Assembly (NCBI RefSeq): GCF_015706575.1
Contig: NW_024037076.1
Location: 5,180,777 to 5,244,776, forward strand
Length of the DNA: 64,000 bases
Source of the DNA: Patiria miniata
Taxonomy: Eukaryota; Echinodermata; Asteroidea; Valvatida; Asterinidae
Direction of reading: 5' to 3'
Of this stretch, positions 11,625-23,922 are shown in pieces. The notes under the pieces are model-generated. The model made no database searches and was not told where the DNA came from. It saw nothing but the letters and a program-made list of their open reading frames with translations. The position numbers and the translations under genes are program-made. Every line of letters starts with the position of its first letter. The stretch's first letter is position 1.

Positions 11625-11736
11625 CTATGTTCCGACACCCCTATGTTCCGACTGCACATATTCCTATTCCTAACCCTAACCCTAACCGGGAGTAACACAA
11701 TCTAGGTTGTCGGAACATAGTGGTGTCGGAACATAG
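11625..11736. repeat. Foldback element, CTATGTTCCGACACC words with telomere-like core
   Basis: Left arm has two CTATGTTCCGAC words; right arm has two inverse words GTCGGAACATAG. The centre contains TAACCCTAACCCTAACC. Total about 112 bp. No clear target duplication. Confidence 0.8.
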
Positions 11737-12031
11737 AGCAGTCACCAAATAATCAAGATGTTTTGTTTTCTGATAAATGATGTGACTTTATTATTGGGAA
11801 TACCACTTTCTTTTTTTCCTTTCCCCTGCCCTGGATACCATATTCCGACCCTGGGGACAGGGCGGTGGGGGGTGGGGGGCGGAGCGTGGTGTTCAAACCA
11901 CGCCAAGAGGGCTGAAATTGTTTTTTCCAACAAGTGAAGTTTGTCTTTTAATTTGGTGCAATGACGTTCCCGACCAGACTTTCTTTTACTGCGATATCAT
12001 GGACCGGGCCGGGGTTGAGGCGGGACCGTAT

Positions 12032-12324
12032 CATAAGTCCGACGCCTCATAGGTCCGACGCCTCATAAGTCCGAAATTTCGGACTTATGAGGCGTCGGAC
12101 TTTATTTATTCCGCCTCATAGATCCGACGCCTCATAAGTCCAACGCCTCAAAAGTCCGACAACGGAAAAACGAGTGTCGGACTTACGAGGCGTCGGAGCT
12201 ATGAGGCGTCGACCTATGAGGCGTCGGATTTATTAGGCGTCGGACCTATGAGGCGTCGGACTTATGGGCCTTTATTTGGTTAGGGGATGTGATTTTGTCG
12301 GACTTATGAGGCGTCGGACTTATG
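12032..12324. repeat. Foldback element, TCCGACGCCTCATAAG words
   Basis: A run of about a dozen 16-base words CATAAGTCCGACGCCT, first mostly forward and then mostly inverted (AGGCGTCGGACTTATG), with variants AGGTCC and AGATCC. The ends are mutually inverted. A decayed relative is at 16008-16215. Confidence 0.85.
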
Positions 12325-12579
12325 AGCGGACCCCGTTGAGGCCGGGTAGGGGTTGTGGGGGGGGGGGGGGGATTTCCCAAAACAAAGAGGGTGGAATGTC
12401 CTTTATGTTCTTTTAGTTATTAATCTTAAGACGTGCTGCTCTTGGGGGGGAGAGAGGTGGTGGGGCCGCATGAGTCGGGGGGGGGGGGGGGGGGTTAAGG
12501 TACTCCAAACCATGAGGGTTGAATATCCCGGGGAGCATCAGAAGGGGAGGGCCTGGAATTTCCCAATCTTCTTTTGTTT

Positions 12580-12613
12580 TCATCATCATCATCATCATCA
12601 TCCCCATCATCCC

Positions 12614-12651
<38 letters not shown>

Positions 12652-12652
12652 G
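12580..12652 (+). repeat. CAT microsatellite
   Basis: About 24 CAT triplets, interrupted twice by CCC. The poly-His and poly-Met open frames across it are artefacts. Confidence 0.95.
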
Positions 12653-14293
12653 ACGTCGTAGGCTACTGCCCGTTGACGCAACAACCGTCCACTTCTTCTG
12701 GGTTGTGTGACTGGTGAAGGGGTGATTTCCTTCGCTGAAGGGTCGCCGCAGTTAGTTTATCCACGCTGAGACCGCTCCATCTGGTGAGGCCGTCGATCCA
12801 GCGGAGTTTGGTCATTGCATTATATCCCGACCCTTGGAGACAGAGGGTGGGGGCCCCGACAAACTATTCACAGAAACCTTCGTATGCAACTAGGCGAACA
12901 GCTCCGCTCATGATGACGTCATTGTCAAGTTCTTGCTTCATTACGCGCATGACATCGTCTTCGGCCAATCTCACTGGGAGTCCATCTCTTCAATCCTATT
13001 TTTCTTCTTTCCAACATTTGGTTCGAATTCAAATGAATTTATTCCGAATAGTTGAGGTTTTCAGCTGTCGAATGGTGTGCCACATGTGGGTGGTCGGTTT
13101 GATAGTGCGATGGTCGCGAGCAATATGCATTGGCATTTTTTGATGGAACAGCCAAAAATTGCAAATGATTTTCAATAATTGATCACGCCATCACCGCTTG
13201 CGTTCTAATAAAAAAAACAAAATTAATCTAAAAAGCAAGATGTTTTGTTTTCTGATGAATGATGCACCTTTATTACATTATTGGGAGTAGGCCTACCCCT
13301 TTCATTTCATTTCCCCTGTCCTGGATATCATATTCAGACCCCCGGGGTGTGGCGGGGGCGGGGTGTGCGGTTCAAGCCATGCCAAGAAAGCTGAAATTAT
13401 TTTCTTTTCCAACAGTGATTTTTGTCTTTTTACGGTGGTGGTGCAATTACGTTCCCGACCAGACTTTCTTTTTTACTGCGAGAAGTGACTGGGTTGGGGT
13501 GGGGGGGGGGGGGGGTTGAGCCGGGTAGGGGTTGTTGGGGGTCGGGGGATTTTCTTCCAGTGATTCTAAGTTCCAAATCTGCATGCCCAGTGGGTGGGTG
13601 TGGGCAGGGCTGGTGGATTTACCAAACAAAGGATTGCATATTCTTCAAGTGATTTTATTCAGACTTGCTTGCCCGTGGGTGGAGGGGGGGGGGGACGGGT
13701 TGGATTTCCCAAAACAAAGAGGATGGCATATCATTCCTGGGAGAGAGAGGGGGAGAGAGAGGTGGAGGGGTTATAGTACTCCGAACCAGGAGGGTTGAAT
13801 ATCCCCGGGAGAGCCGCAGATTGGGAGGGCCTGGAATTTCTCAATCTTCTTTTGATTTGGTCCTTGCATTATAATCCCGATCCTAGGGGCAGAGGGTGGG
13901 GGCCACGACAAACTATTCACAGAAACCTTCGTATGCAAATTAGGTGAACAGCGCCGAATTTTATGACGCAATCGTCAAATTCTTGCTTTAAAATACGCGC
14001 ATGACATCGTCGTCGATCAATTTCGGCCACTCTCGCTAGGAGTAGGAGTCCATCTCTTCAATCCCGTTTGTCTTCTTTCCAGTATTTGGTTCAAATTCAA
14101 ATGAATTTATTTCGAATAGTTGAGGATTTTAGCTGTCGAATGGTGTGCCACATGTGGGTGGTCGGTTTGATTGTGCGATGGTCGCGAGTAATATGCATGG
14201 ACATTTTTCGAAGGAAATGCCAAAAATTGCGAATGATCAGTTAGTCTGTATACAGTAAACACGTACGTACGTGCAGCAGAGCAGGGGATCTAC

Positions 14294-14414
14294 CCGATGT
14301 TCCCCAATACCGATGTTCCCCCAAATCCATAGGATTAGGGTTAGGGTTAGGGTTATATTGGTAAGGATTTCGAGGAACATCGGTATTAGGGAACATCGGA
14401 ATTGGGGAACATAG
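14294..14414. repeat. Foldback element, CGATGTTCCCCAATA words with telomere-like core
   Basis: The left arm CCGATGTTCCCCAATACCGA faces the inverse words GGAACATCGGTATTAGGGAAC at the right. The core is GGATTAGGGTTAGGGTTAGG. The architecture equals that of 11625-11736 although the word is different. Confidence 0.8.
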
Positions 14415-15105
14415 ACATGCACCCGTGCAGGAGCTATGGAAGAAGCGTTACAAAGCAAGGATTCCGTTTGTTGATGGCCTTTTTTTCGTCCCTTATCCCA
14501 AAGCGACGGGACGGGGTTGAGTGGGTGGGGTGAGGGAGGCCCGCGGGTTGGAGTGCAGGTTGGAAGGGTGGGGAGATAGGGGGCGGTGCACCGGGAACAC
14601 TCCATGCACATTTTTTATTGACCCTTTTGGCCTTGCCAATTATCCCGACCCCTTGGGGCGGGGAGGGGATAAAATTTCCTTTGTTCCTAATTTTTCCTTT
14701 TTTCCGTGCACCATTATCCAGACCCCGGGGAAGGGGGCGTTAGGGACGGGGGAAGGGGCGAATGGGGGATGGGGGCAAATGGGGGATGGGGCCGCGTCCC
14801 CACTTCTACGCCTGTGCAATTAAGCGTGGGTGTGCGTGTGTGTGTGTGGGGGGGGGGAGTTTAGAGTACTCCGAATCAGGAGGTTGTATCATGGTTTTTT
14901 TTATTCACCCTTTGCGCTGTCCCCTGGCGCGGAATGGAATATGGGGTGAAAATATCTTATTTTCATGCAATGATGTTTTTGGGTTTTTTTGGGGGGGGGG
15001 GCTTTATACGAAAACTTAAAAACAGTAATCATGAAAAATATAAAATTTAATAAAAATGCAAATTGCAGAAACAAATATCTCATATCTATTTTGTGAAAAT
15101 GTTGT

Positions 15106-15121
15106 GGCTCTGAAAAGAGCC
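15106..15121 (-). promoter_or_regulatory. Histone mRNA 3' stem-loop
   Basis: On the minus strand GGCTCTTTTCAGAGCC: a 6-bp stem with the TTTC loop, preceded by an AAAAC run and followed by ACAAC, as in replication-dependent histone mRNAs bound by SLBP. It lies directly 3' of the H1-like sequence. Confidence 0.9.
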
Positions 15122-15525
15122 GTTTTGGTTTTAGTTTGTTGATTCGATGATTTCTTCGAAGGCTTGGCCAACACTTTCTTCTGCTTGCTCGATGTGTTCT
15201 TGCTGGCTGGCTTCTTGGCTGGCTTCTTGGCTGGCTTGGCTGGCATGGCTTGGTGGAGGATTTCTTGACAGATGTATATTTGACTTGGATGGCGTTTTCT
15301 TGGCAGCTTTCTTGGGTGACTTCTTCGGCGCGGGTTTCTTGACTTTATTCACCATTTTGGCTTTCTTGGCTTTTCTGCAATCTTGGCTTTCATTTCCCGT
15401 TCCTTCTTGGCCTTGATTCTCTCCTTCTCCTTAGCTGCATTAGCCTTGGCCGGCAGCCTTCTCTTTCTCCTCGGTGGTGTCAAACTTGAACGTACCAGCG
15501 GCTCCCTTACCTGCCATCCGAGTGA
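15106..15525 (-). pseudogene. Histone H1 pseudogene, 5'-truncated
   Basis: Linker histone H1 binds nucleosome linker DNA. What remains is the end of the winged-helix domain (AGKGAAGTFKF, like the H1 G-K-GA-G-FK signature). A Lys/Ala/Pro-rich tail follows, with KKSPKKAAKKTPSK and AKPAKKPAKKPASKNT in different frames, then the histone 3' stem-loop at 15106-15121. The reading frame shifts about four times between 15230 and 15470, and the first 60-70 residues of the globular domain are absent. The stem-loop shows descent from a replication-type histone gene at the DNA level, not from a polyadenylated copy. No other histone gene was seen nearby. Confidence 0.8.
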
Positions 15526-16007
15526 GCCTCCAACTTCATTGATTCATGTTTTATTATTTAAAAGTTTACTCTAGCATGGCTTATTACACAGAAATTCTTA
15601 GGGTGGATTATCTGGATCCGCACGTCCGTACCCCCGTGGGCGTACCAAACACCTCCCGCATGCAAAAAAAAACCATATCTTTTTTCGCCTCTTTGGCCGA
15701 CGTTCTGACTTGGTGGGTCCTTTTTCCGCAAGTTCAGAATATTTTCTCTAAAAATTGGTGCAAAATACATGTATTTGAAATGCCTTCCTTTGTCAGAAAC
15801 CAACAAAATAGAAACTGCATTCTCATGTTTAGACGATACACAATGACATCAGAGGAGAATAACAATCAGTACTGACGAACTATTCGCTCACAAGATGCCT
15901 TTGATCACTAGTTCTCCATAATTATTTAGAGTATTTTGTATTCGGAGTATTCATCATTTTCCATCGTTTCTGACCTTTCAATAACATTGGACTTAAAGGG
16001 AAATCTT

Positions 16008-16215
16008 AAGGGCTCCGCTAAGCCTCATATAATTATGTCAGACGCATATAGGCCCCAAGTCCGGCAAAATCTAATATAAGGCCAATAACTGTTATAAAAT
16101 TCCGACGCCTAGGTCCGACACCTCATCAGTCCGACGCCTAATAATTTGGAAATTTCGGACTTCCGAGGCGTGGCGGGGGTCCAGGTTTATCATCGGAGGA
16201 GTCGGACTTGCGATA
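16008..16215. repeat. Decayed TCCGACGCCTCATAAG-word element
   Basis: Contains TCCGACGCCTA, GGTCCGACACCTCATCAGTC, GAAATTTCGGACTT and GGAGTCGGACTT, the words of 12032-12324 with more changes. It is an older copy of that family. Confidence 0.65.
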
Positions 16216-18210
16216 TATAGGCCTAAGGCCCCAACCTTGATAGTATAGCCTCCCATGCAGCTACGGAACAACTCGAAATTTGGTTAATCAGGGTATATAT
16301 ATTGTTTTATTTCGTAGTACTATGCAGTTTTCTTTGACCATGGAGGGGTGGTTTGACTTTCAGGTTTTGAGTTATCAGTGTTGACTTTATCCAGATTTCG
16401 CTTATTCCAATTTGTCAGCGTTTTCACGAAGGGGTGAATTTGCCGCAATAGGTGTCGGGGTTTAACGGTTAGGGTTAGGTTTGGGGAACAGGTATAACAT
16501 AATGCACCCGTTGAACTTGCAGTGGTTGTCAGAAAAGAGGTTTTAAGTTGGTCACGATTTGGAATAAACATTTCGCATACTACTGACTAACTTTTCAAAC
16601 ACAGATGAAACTTCAAAGATGTACCAATTACAGAATAATGGAACAACAATTGCGAGGTACCGGTATCGTAACTAATCCCCATAGATGTTTGTCTGGTCGT
16701 GAAAACTAAATCCCACACACTTGTTGTTTTGGCAAATTGCCGATACCCATTCCCCACCCTTTGCACGAATTTGTCTCTTCGTAAAAAATCAAAAGACATT
16801 CAGGTGAAGTTTTCTCAACATTGATTGTTATGATTTCGTTGATTTTATCTGATTTTGACCCAGACTTCTTTCCAAAAAATGTTCGTTGCGTGCAATTTCA
16901 GCCGGAACAAGAATTTTGAAAAAAGGTATGATTTTTGGATTGATAATTTAGTCCCTCCGTAAAAACGCTGAAAACCTTTTGCAATTTGATTCAAAAATTT
17001 CAAAACTATTTTTTAAAAGACTTGTCATGCTTACTGCTTACTGCTTACTTACTCTGATTCGATTTTTAAAGAACGGGTTTTTGACTATGTATTAGCCTGG
17101 GGGAGATTATAATCTGGATTGTTTGTTTTGCGTCTGTTCTTTGACGACTCTTCGGAATTGCCCCCGTGATCTATCCTTTCGTGAAGTTGGCATCAAGTGT
17201 ATTTCCTTTTATTTTCATGCCTTTGTTGTTATAACTTCTCGACATTATTGACAAGTGGTGAACATTCATATTCGTACTTGTATTAGTCATCTAAGTTAAA
17301 AACAAACACATTCTTGTCCTGGTGTAAATCAAAGAGTAAAAACAGTACAAACAGCATGCAAGAACTGACAATAGTAAAACTTACATTTAAATTAACCTAT
17401 GAATAAAACATGCCTGTAAAACACAATAATTTTTAAAATGATAACTTAAAGACTGATAGCAAAAAGACACGATGCCTATCCGCCCTGGGCTAGCACTATG
17501 ACAATGAAATATAACTTTAAAAATATGCCGGGGAAAAAAGGATAAAGAACTTTAAAAATGTTTTTTTTTCCATCGTCGTAAAATACTAAAAACCACAGGT
17601 GCAGATTTTGAAAAGTTATTAAACTTAAATAAAGTTATTTTGTACTGTGTTTTCCAGTGGCTAATTCACAACAAATGATGTAGAGATCTAAACGGTCTTT
17701 CATATTTGCTGTATTATTATGTAACTTTGAATATACATGTAATGCCAAATTGCATTTTGGTCAAAAATAAAATGAAGCAAGCTCCGATTTGAAAAAATTG
17801 ACTTGAAGCTCGCCGATCCCCTGGATCATCCAATACATGTACATACACGACATACGTATTTGTATGCAGCATGTATGCATAGTGCCTGGCCGTGGCGTGG
17901 GAACGTATCAGATTACATATCGGCCGACCGCAATATCGATCGGTTCAAAAATAGATGGTCCGCGCGGGAATTGACCTGGATTGACCCGCAAACGTTCGGG
18001 TTGTCTGTGACGTAGGCAAGTCACCGACATATTTTTCTAAAAATGACTGCAAGTGCGCAGGCGTGCAAATTCCCGCACGATGCATAGGCCAAGTTCGTAC
18101 GTGTACGCTCCACTCAGTAGAGCTAATCAGGGATAAGTCAAATTCCTGATGAGCATTGGAGCTGGAGTTTATACTCAAGCTAAACTTTGCCTTTTACGGT
18201 AATATATATG
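16216..18210. other. Intergenic, no recognisable feature
   Basis: AT-rich DNA without long open frames. I recognised no gene, RNA or element on either strand. Confidence 0.5.
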
Positions 18211-18416
18211 TAAGGCAAAATAAAAAAAAAAACATGTTTAGCGTCCTGCCTCTTTGACAAAAAGGAAGGAGGAGGCCCTTTTTAGCTGTTTCGGTGTACA
18301 CACCGAAACAGCTCTTGTTTTCGTTAAGATTTTTTTTTTAGCTGTTTCGGTGACACACCGAAACAGCTCTTGTTTTCGTTAAGATTTTTTTTTTTCTTTT
18401 TCTTTTTTTTTTTTTT

Positions 18417-21347
18417 GGCTTTTCCGCAAACTTGCGGAAAAGCCTTTGTTTTTGTTCTCATTTTTTTTTTTTTTTTTTTGGCTTCTTCTTTTTGTCGCCT
18501 AAATCCCATAGACTTTGTGCACGTTTTTTCTCAACGCCACTTTTGGCATTAATCTTTGTCATACATCATTCAAAGTTAGCATAAGCATAGTCCCTATAGC
18601 AAAGATGTGTCCCGAAGATTGACGTCATGGTGACGTCATCGACTAATTTATTATAGATTTTTGAATATTTAATTTTTCCCATAGACTTTGTACACAGAAA
18701 TTTTAAAAAAATTGTCGATTTGCAAAGGGCATTTTTGACTCTTTGCCAGTAATTCATTTACACCAATCTTTGTCTAAGCAAAGACCCTAATTTAAACAAC
18801 ATTGTGTAATGATGACGTCATGATGACGTCATCAGGTGTGTATTTATAGGCAATTAAATTGTGACACTTTTAATATTCAAAAATGCATAAGAAATCAACC
18901 GTAGGCGTCCGCAGCATTTTGTTGCCGGCAAGTGGTAGAATAGGTTGAGGTCTTTATTTCATTCAGTGTGCGTGAAATCACGTGACCCTTGCTTCCGGTC
19001 GAAAAAGGCCCAAACCGGAAGTGGCTTATCATTTGAAAGTGGTAATAGATATAAACTTGCTTTTAACGGTGTTAGTCTCTTGGCCAATAGTATTCTTCAA
19101 ATCATCTACCGATGACGTCATGCAATCTTCGAGCGCCCTCTAGCGAGAGGTTGAAAATTAGCAAAAATGTATTTTGAATAGATGTCTGTGGCGAAGTTTG
19201 TCGTAATCGCCTAAATATTGGTGTATATGATGACCTTGACCCACTTAAGACGTGTGCGAAGTTTTAGGCAAATGACGTCATCAGACTGGAAGTTACAATA
19301 AAAAGACCCTTTTTCATTCGAAAATTCCTGAAAAATCAACCATGGCAGTTTTTATATTTGTTTTTACTTTAATTGTCAATTGAAGGGTAGGTCTAAAACA
19401 TTTCTAAAGTTTCCAGGCGATAAGCAAACTCGAACATACCCTGCGCACGCTTAAAACTTCACGTTGACAATACCTCTGCTTCAAAACATGCACAGGACAG
19501 GACGTCCACAATGTACATGTACATGTACATGCACATACGTTGTACATAGGCACGTACATCGTATGTCAGTCAGCCTGCAGCGCACGTGTTGCTGAGGTCA
19601 AATCCTGTCCACAGTGACCGTTTTAGCCGATTTTCGGCTAACTTTGACAGATTTTATGTTCATGCATGCGCATAGACAGGGACGTATTATAGCACTCTTG
19701 GCATTAATCTTTTTCAGATATCATTGAAAGTTGTCATAAGCATAGTCCCCATAGCCAAGACGTGTCCCGAAGAGTGACATCATGGTGACGTCATCAAGTG
19801 ATTTATTATGGATTTATGAATAATTATGTTTTCTCATAGACTTTGTACACAGCTTTCTCCACATGTCTTTCCCTATACAACACTGATATATCTTACTGAG
19901 TAGTTCTGAACTTCGGCCGAGAATTATTATGAGAAGGAAAAAGAAATCGTATTTTTTTACGCCTTTCATTTGATTGAAAATATTCCCAAGAGTTAGAATA
20001 GCAAGTAATATTTTATAAAAATGTTTCAGGTTTAAGGAAAATCACGCATTTAAAGGTGCAGTTTTTCTGCTGTGGGATTTTTAACCTATTGACTTTGTAC
20101 ACGTTTTCAAGCCACCATTTTCGTATTTTGGCGATCTGGAATCGTCATCAAAGTTACAGCCAAGGAAGACCCTCACACAAAAATTATGCCAAGACTATGA
20201 CATCATGATGACGTCATCATCAAGTGATTTATTATGGATTCATGAATAATTAATTTTTCTCATAGACTTTGTACACAGCTTTTTCCACAAGTCTTTTCCT
20301 ATACAACACTGATATATCTTACTGAGTAGTTCTGAACTTCGGCCAAAAATTACTATGAGAAGGAAAAAGAAATCGTATTTTTTTACGTTTGCCATTGGAT
20401 TGAAAATATTCCCAAGAGTCAGAATATCAAGTAATATTTATAAAAATGTTTCAGTTTAAAGGCAAATCACGTATTTAAAGGTACAGTTTTTCTGCTGTGG
20501 GATTTTTAACCCATTGACTTTGTATACGTTTTCAAGCCACCATTTTTATAACTTGGTGATCTGGAATCGTCATCAAAGTTACAGCCAAGGAAGACCCTCA
20601 TACAAAAATTATGCCAAGACTATGACGTCACGATGACGTCATTACCTAATTTGTTTATTGATTTTTGAAAATTTACGTACATATTGTGAAGTCTTATATC
20701 TACAGAAATGTAAGTCCGATTGGGTTGAAACTTGGTATGTGGCTATACCAGGATGTGTTATAGATTAAAAATGAGGTAACGTCATGATGACATCATCCTG
20801 AGATTTTATATGAACATTTATTTTTTTGTATCTTTTAGCCATATCTCCCGAATGCAACATGCAACATGCAAAATTCTTTTTTGCATTTGGTCTGTTATGT
20901 AATAGCTATTCGCACAAAACTTGAAAAATATGTGACGTCATCATGACGTCATCAAAATGCGATTTTTCAAAACTCATATAAGGAAAGGTCCAATTGTCAT
21001 AAAACTTGGTGGGTAGGTAGTTAATCATACTAGTATGCAAAGTTCGAAGTGACGTCATGATGACGTCATCAAAAATTTTAAAAAATAATTGTCGATTTTC
21101 AAAGTGCGTTTTGACTCTTTGCCAGTAATTTATTTAGATCACTCTTTGTCCAAGCAAAGACCTTGTACACACGCACATACATCGTATTGCCGATGTCAAA
21201 TCCTGTCCACATTGACTGTTTTAGCCGATTTTTCGGCTAACGTTGACAGATTTTATGTTCATGCATATTCAGGGCATATTATTGATTAAACAAAATCATA
21301 ATGCGGAAAAGCCCTATGTTCTGTTGCAAACAGACATAGACCTCTAG
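18417..21347 (+). mobile_element. Helentron-like element E3, GGCTTTTCCGC family
   Basis: The 5' end GGCTTTTCCGCAAAC with its inverse forms a hairpin. The 3' end has GCGGAAAAGCC, then the stem CTATGT/ACATAG around CTGTT-GC-AAACAG, then ACCTCTAG and Ts. The interior is made of repeats opening CCATAGACTTTGTACAC, with paired TGACGTCA palindromes. No helicase or Rep open frame is present. Confidence 0.7.
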
Positions 21348-21362
21348 TTTTCTTTCTTCTTT

Positions 21363-23922
21363 GGCTTTTCCGCAAAGTTGCGGAAAAGCCTTTGTTTTTG
21401 TTCTCATTTTTTTTTTTTTTTTTTTGGCTTCTTCTTTTTGTCGCCTAAATCCCATAGACTTTGTGCACGTTTTTTCTCAACGCCACTTTTGGCATTAATC
21501 TTTGTCATACATCATTCAAAGTTAGCATAAGCATAGTCCCTATAGCAAAGATGTGTCCCGAAGATTGACGTCATGGTGACGTCATCGACTAATTTATTAT
21601 AGATTTTTGAATATTTAATTTTTCCCATAGACTTTGTACACAGAAATTAAAAAATAATTGTCGATTTTCAAAGGGCATTTTTGACTCTTTGCCAGTAATT
21701 CATTTACACCAATCTTTGTCCAAGCAAAGACCCTAATTCAAACAACATTGTGGAATGATGACGTCATGATGACGTCATCCTGTGTTTATTTATAGGCAAT
21801 TAAATTGTGACACTTTTAATATTAAAAAATGCATAAGAAATCAACTGTACGCGTCCGCAGCATTCTGTTGCCGGCAAGTGGTAGAACAGGTTAAGGTCTT
21901 CATTTCATTCAGTGTGCGTGCAATCACGTGACCCTTGCTTCCGGTCGAAAAAGGCCCAAACAGGAAGTGGCTTATTATTTGAAAATGGTAATAGAAATGA
22001 ACTTGCTTTTAACAGTGTTAGTCTCTTGGCCGATAGAATTCTTCAAATCATCTACCGATGACGTCATGCAATCTTCGAGCGCCCTCTAGCGACAGGTTGA
22101 AAATTAGCAAAAATGTATTTTGAATAGATGTCTGTGGCGAAGTTTGTCCGAATCGCCTAAATATTGGTGTATATGATGACCTTGACCCACTTAAGACGTG
22201 TGCGAAGTTTTAGGCGAATGACGTCATCAGACCGGAAGTTATAATAAAAAGACCCTTTTTCATTTGAAAATTCCTGAAAAATTAACCATGGCAGTTTTTA
22301 TATTTGTTTTTACTTTAATTGTCGATTGAAGGGTAGGTCTAAAACATTTCAAAGTTTCGAGGCGATAAGCGAACTCGAACATACCCTGCGCACGCTTAAA
22401 ACTTCACGTTGACAATACCTCTGCTTCAAAACATGCACAGGACAGGACGTCCACAATACACGTACGTTGTACATAGGCACATACATCGTATGTCAGTCAG
22501 CCTGCAGCGCACGTGTTGCTGAGGTCAAATCCTGTCCACAGTGACCGTTTTAGCCGATTTTCGGCTAACTTTGACAGATTTTATGCTCATGCATGCGCAT
22601 AGACAGGGACGTATTATATCACTTTTGGCATTAATCTTTGTCAGACATCATTGAAAGTTGGCATAAGCATAGTCCCTATAGCCAAGATGTGTCCCGAAGA
22701 GTGACGTCATGATGACGTCATCAAGTGATTTATTATGGATTTATGAATAATTATTTTTTCTCATAGACTTTGTACCCAGCTTTCTCCACAAGTCTTTCCC
22801 TATACAACACTGATATAAATACTGAGTAGTTCTGAACTTCGGCTGAGAATTACTATGAGAAGGAAAAAGAAATCGTATTTTTTTACGCCTGTCATTTGAT
22901 TGAAAATATTCCCAAGAGTTAGAATAGCAAGTAATATTTTATAAAAATGTTTCAGTTTAAAGGAAAATCACTAATTTAAAGGTGCAGTTTTTCTGCTGTG
23001 GGATTTTTAACCTATTGACTTTGTACACGTTTTCAAGCCACCATTTTCATAACTTGGCGATCTGGAATCGTCATCAAAGTTACAGCCAAGAAAGACCCTC
23101 ATACAAAAATTATACCAAGACCAAGACATCATGATGACGTCATCATCAAATGATTTATTATGGATTCATGAATAATTAATTTTTCTCATAGACTTTGTAG
23201 TTTGTACACAGCTTTCTCCACAAGTCTTTTCCTATACAACACTGATATATCTTACTGAGTAGTTCTGAACTTCGGCTGAGAATTACTATGAAAAGGAAAA
23301 AGAAATCGTATTTTTTTACGTTTGCCATTTGATTGAAAATATTCCCAAGAGTCAGAATATCAAGTAATATTTTATAAAAATGTTTCAGTTTAAAGGCAAA
23401 TCACGTATTTAAAGGTGCAGTTTTTCTGCTGTTGGATTTTTAACCCATTGACTTTTATGTGTACACGTTTTCAAGCCACCATTTTTATAACTTGGCGATC
23501 TGGAATCGTCATCAAAGTTACAGCCAAGGAAGACCCTCATACAAAAATTCTGCCTAGACTATGACGTCACGATGACGTCATCACCTAATTTTTTTAATGA
23601 TTTTTGAAAATTTACGTACATATTGTGAAGTCTTATATCTACAGAAATGTAAGTCCGATTGGGTTGAAACTTGCTATGTGGCTATACCAGGATGTGTTAT
23701 AGATTAAAAATGAGGTGACGTCATGATGACGTCATCCTGAGATTTTATATGAATATTTATTTGTTTGGACCTTTTAGCCATATCTCCCGAACGCAACATG
23801 CAAAATGCAAAATTCTTTTGACAGATTTTATGTTCATGAATATTCAGGGCATATTATTGATTAAAAAAAATCATAATGCGGAAAAGCCCTATGTTCTGTT
23901 GCAAACAGACATAGATCTCTAG
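21363..23922 (+). mobile_element. Helentron-like element E3b, tandem to E3
   Basis: A second member of the E3 family, head to tail after a 15-base T-rich spacer, closely similar to E3 along nearly all its length but about 370 bp shorter near its 3' end. It ends with the same hairpin and CTCTAG at 23917-23922. It is either an independent insertion in the same T-run or a tandem product of rolling-circle transposition. Confidence 0.7.

Larger units (their letters stand above)
9835..14245. repeat. Four decayed copies of one repeat unit in G-rich low-complexity DNA
   Basis: A block beginning near ATGCAAATTAGG...CAGCGCC(G)CTCAT and ending GGTCGCGAGCAATATGCAT...TGCCAAAAATTGCGAATGAT occurs at about 9840-10315, 11045-11530, 12885-13170 and 13930-14240. 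Between the blocks are CCCTG..ATACCATATTCCGACCC..GGGG segments and long G-runs. No coding frame is shared by the copies, and the open frames here follow base composition only. Confidence 0.7.

Noticed and set aside
12413-12661. Histidine-rich or methionine-rich protein
   Set aside because: Translation of a CAT microsatellite.
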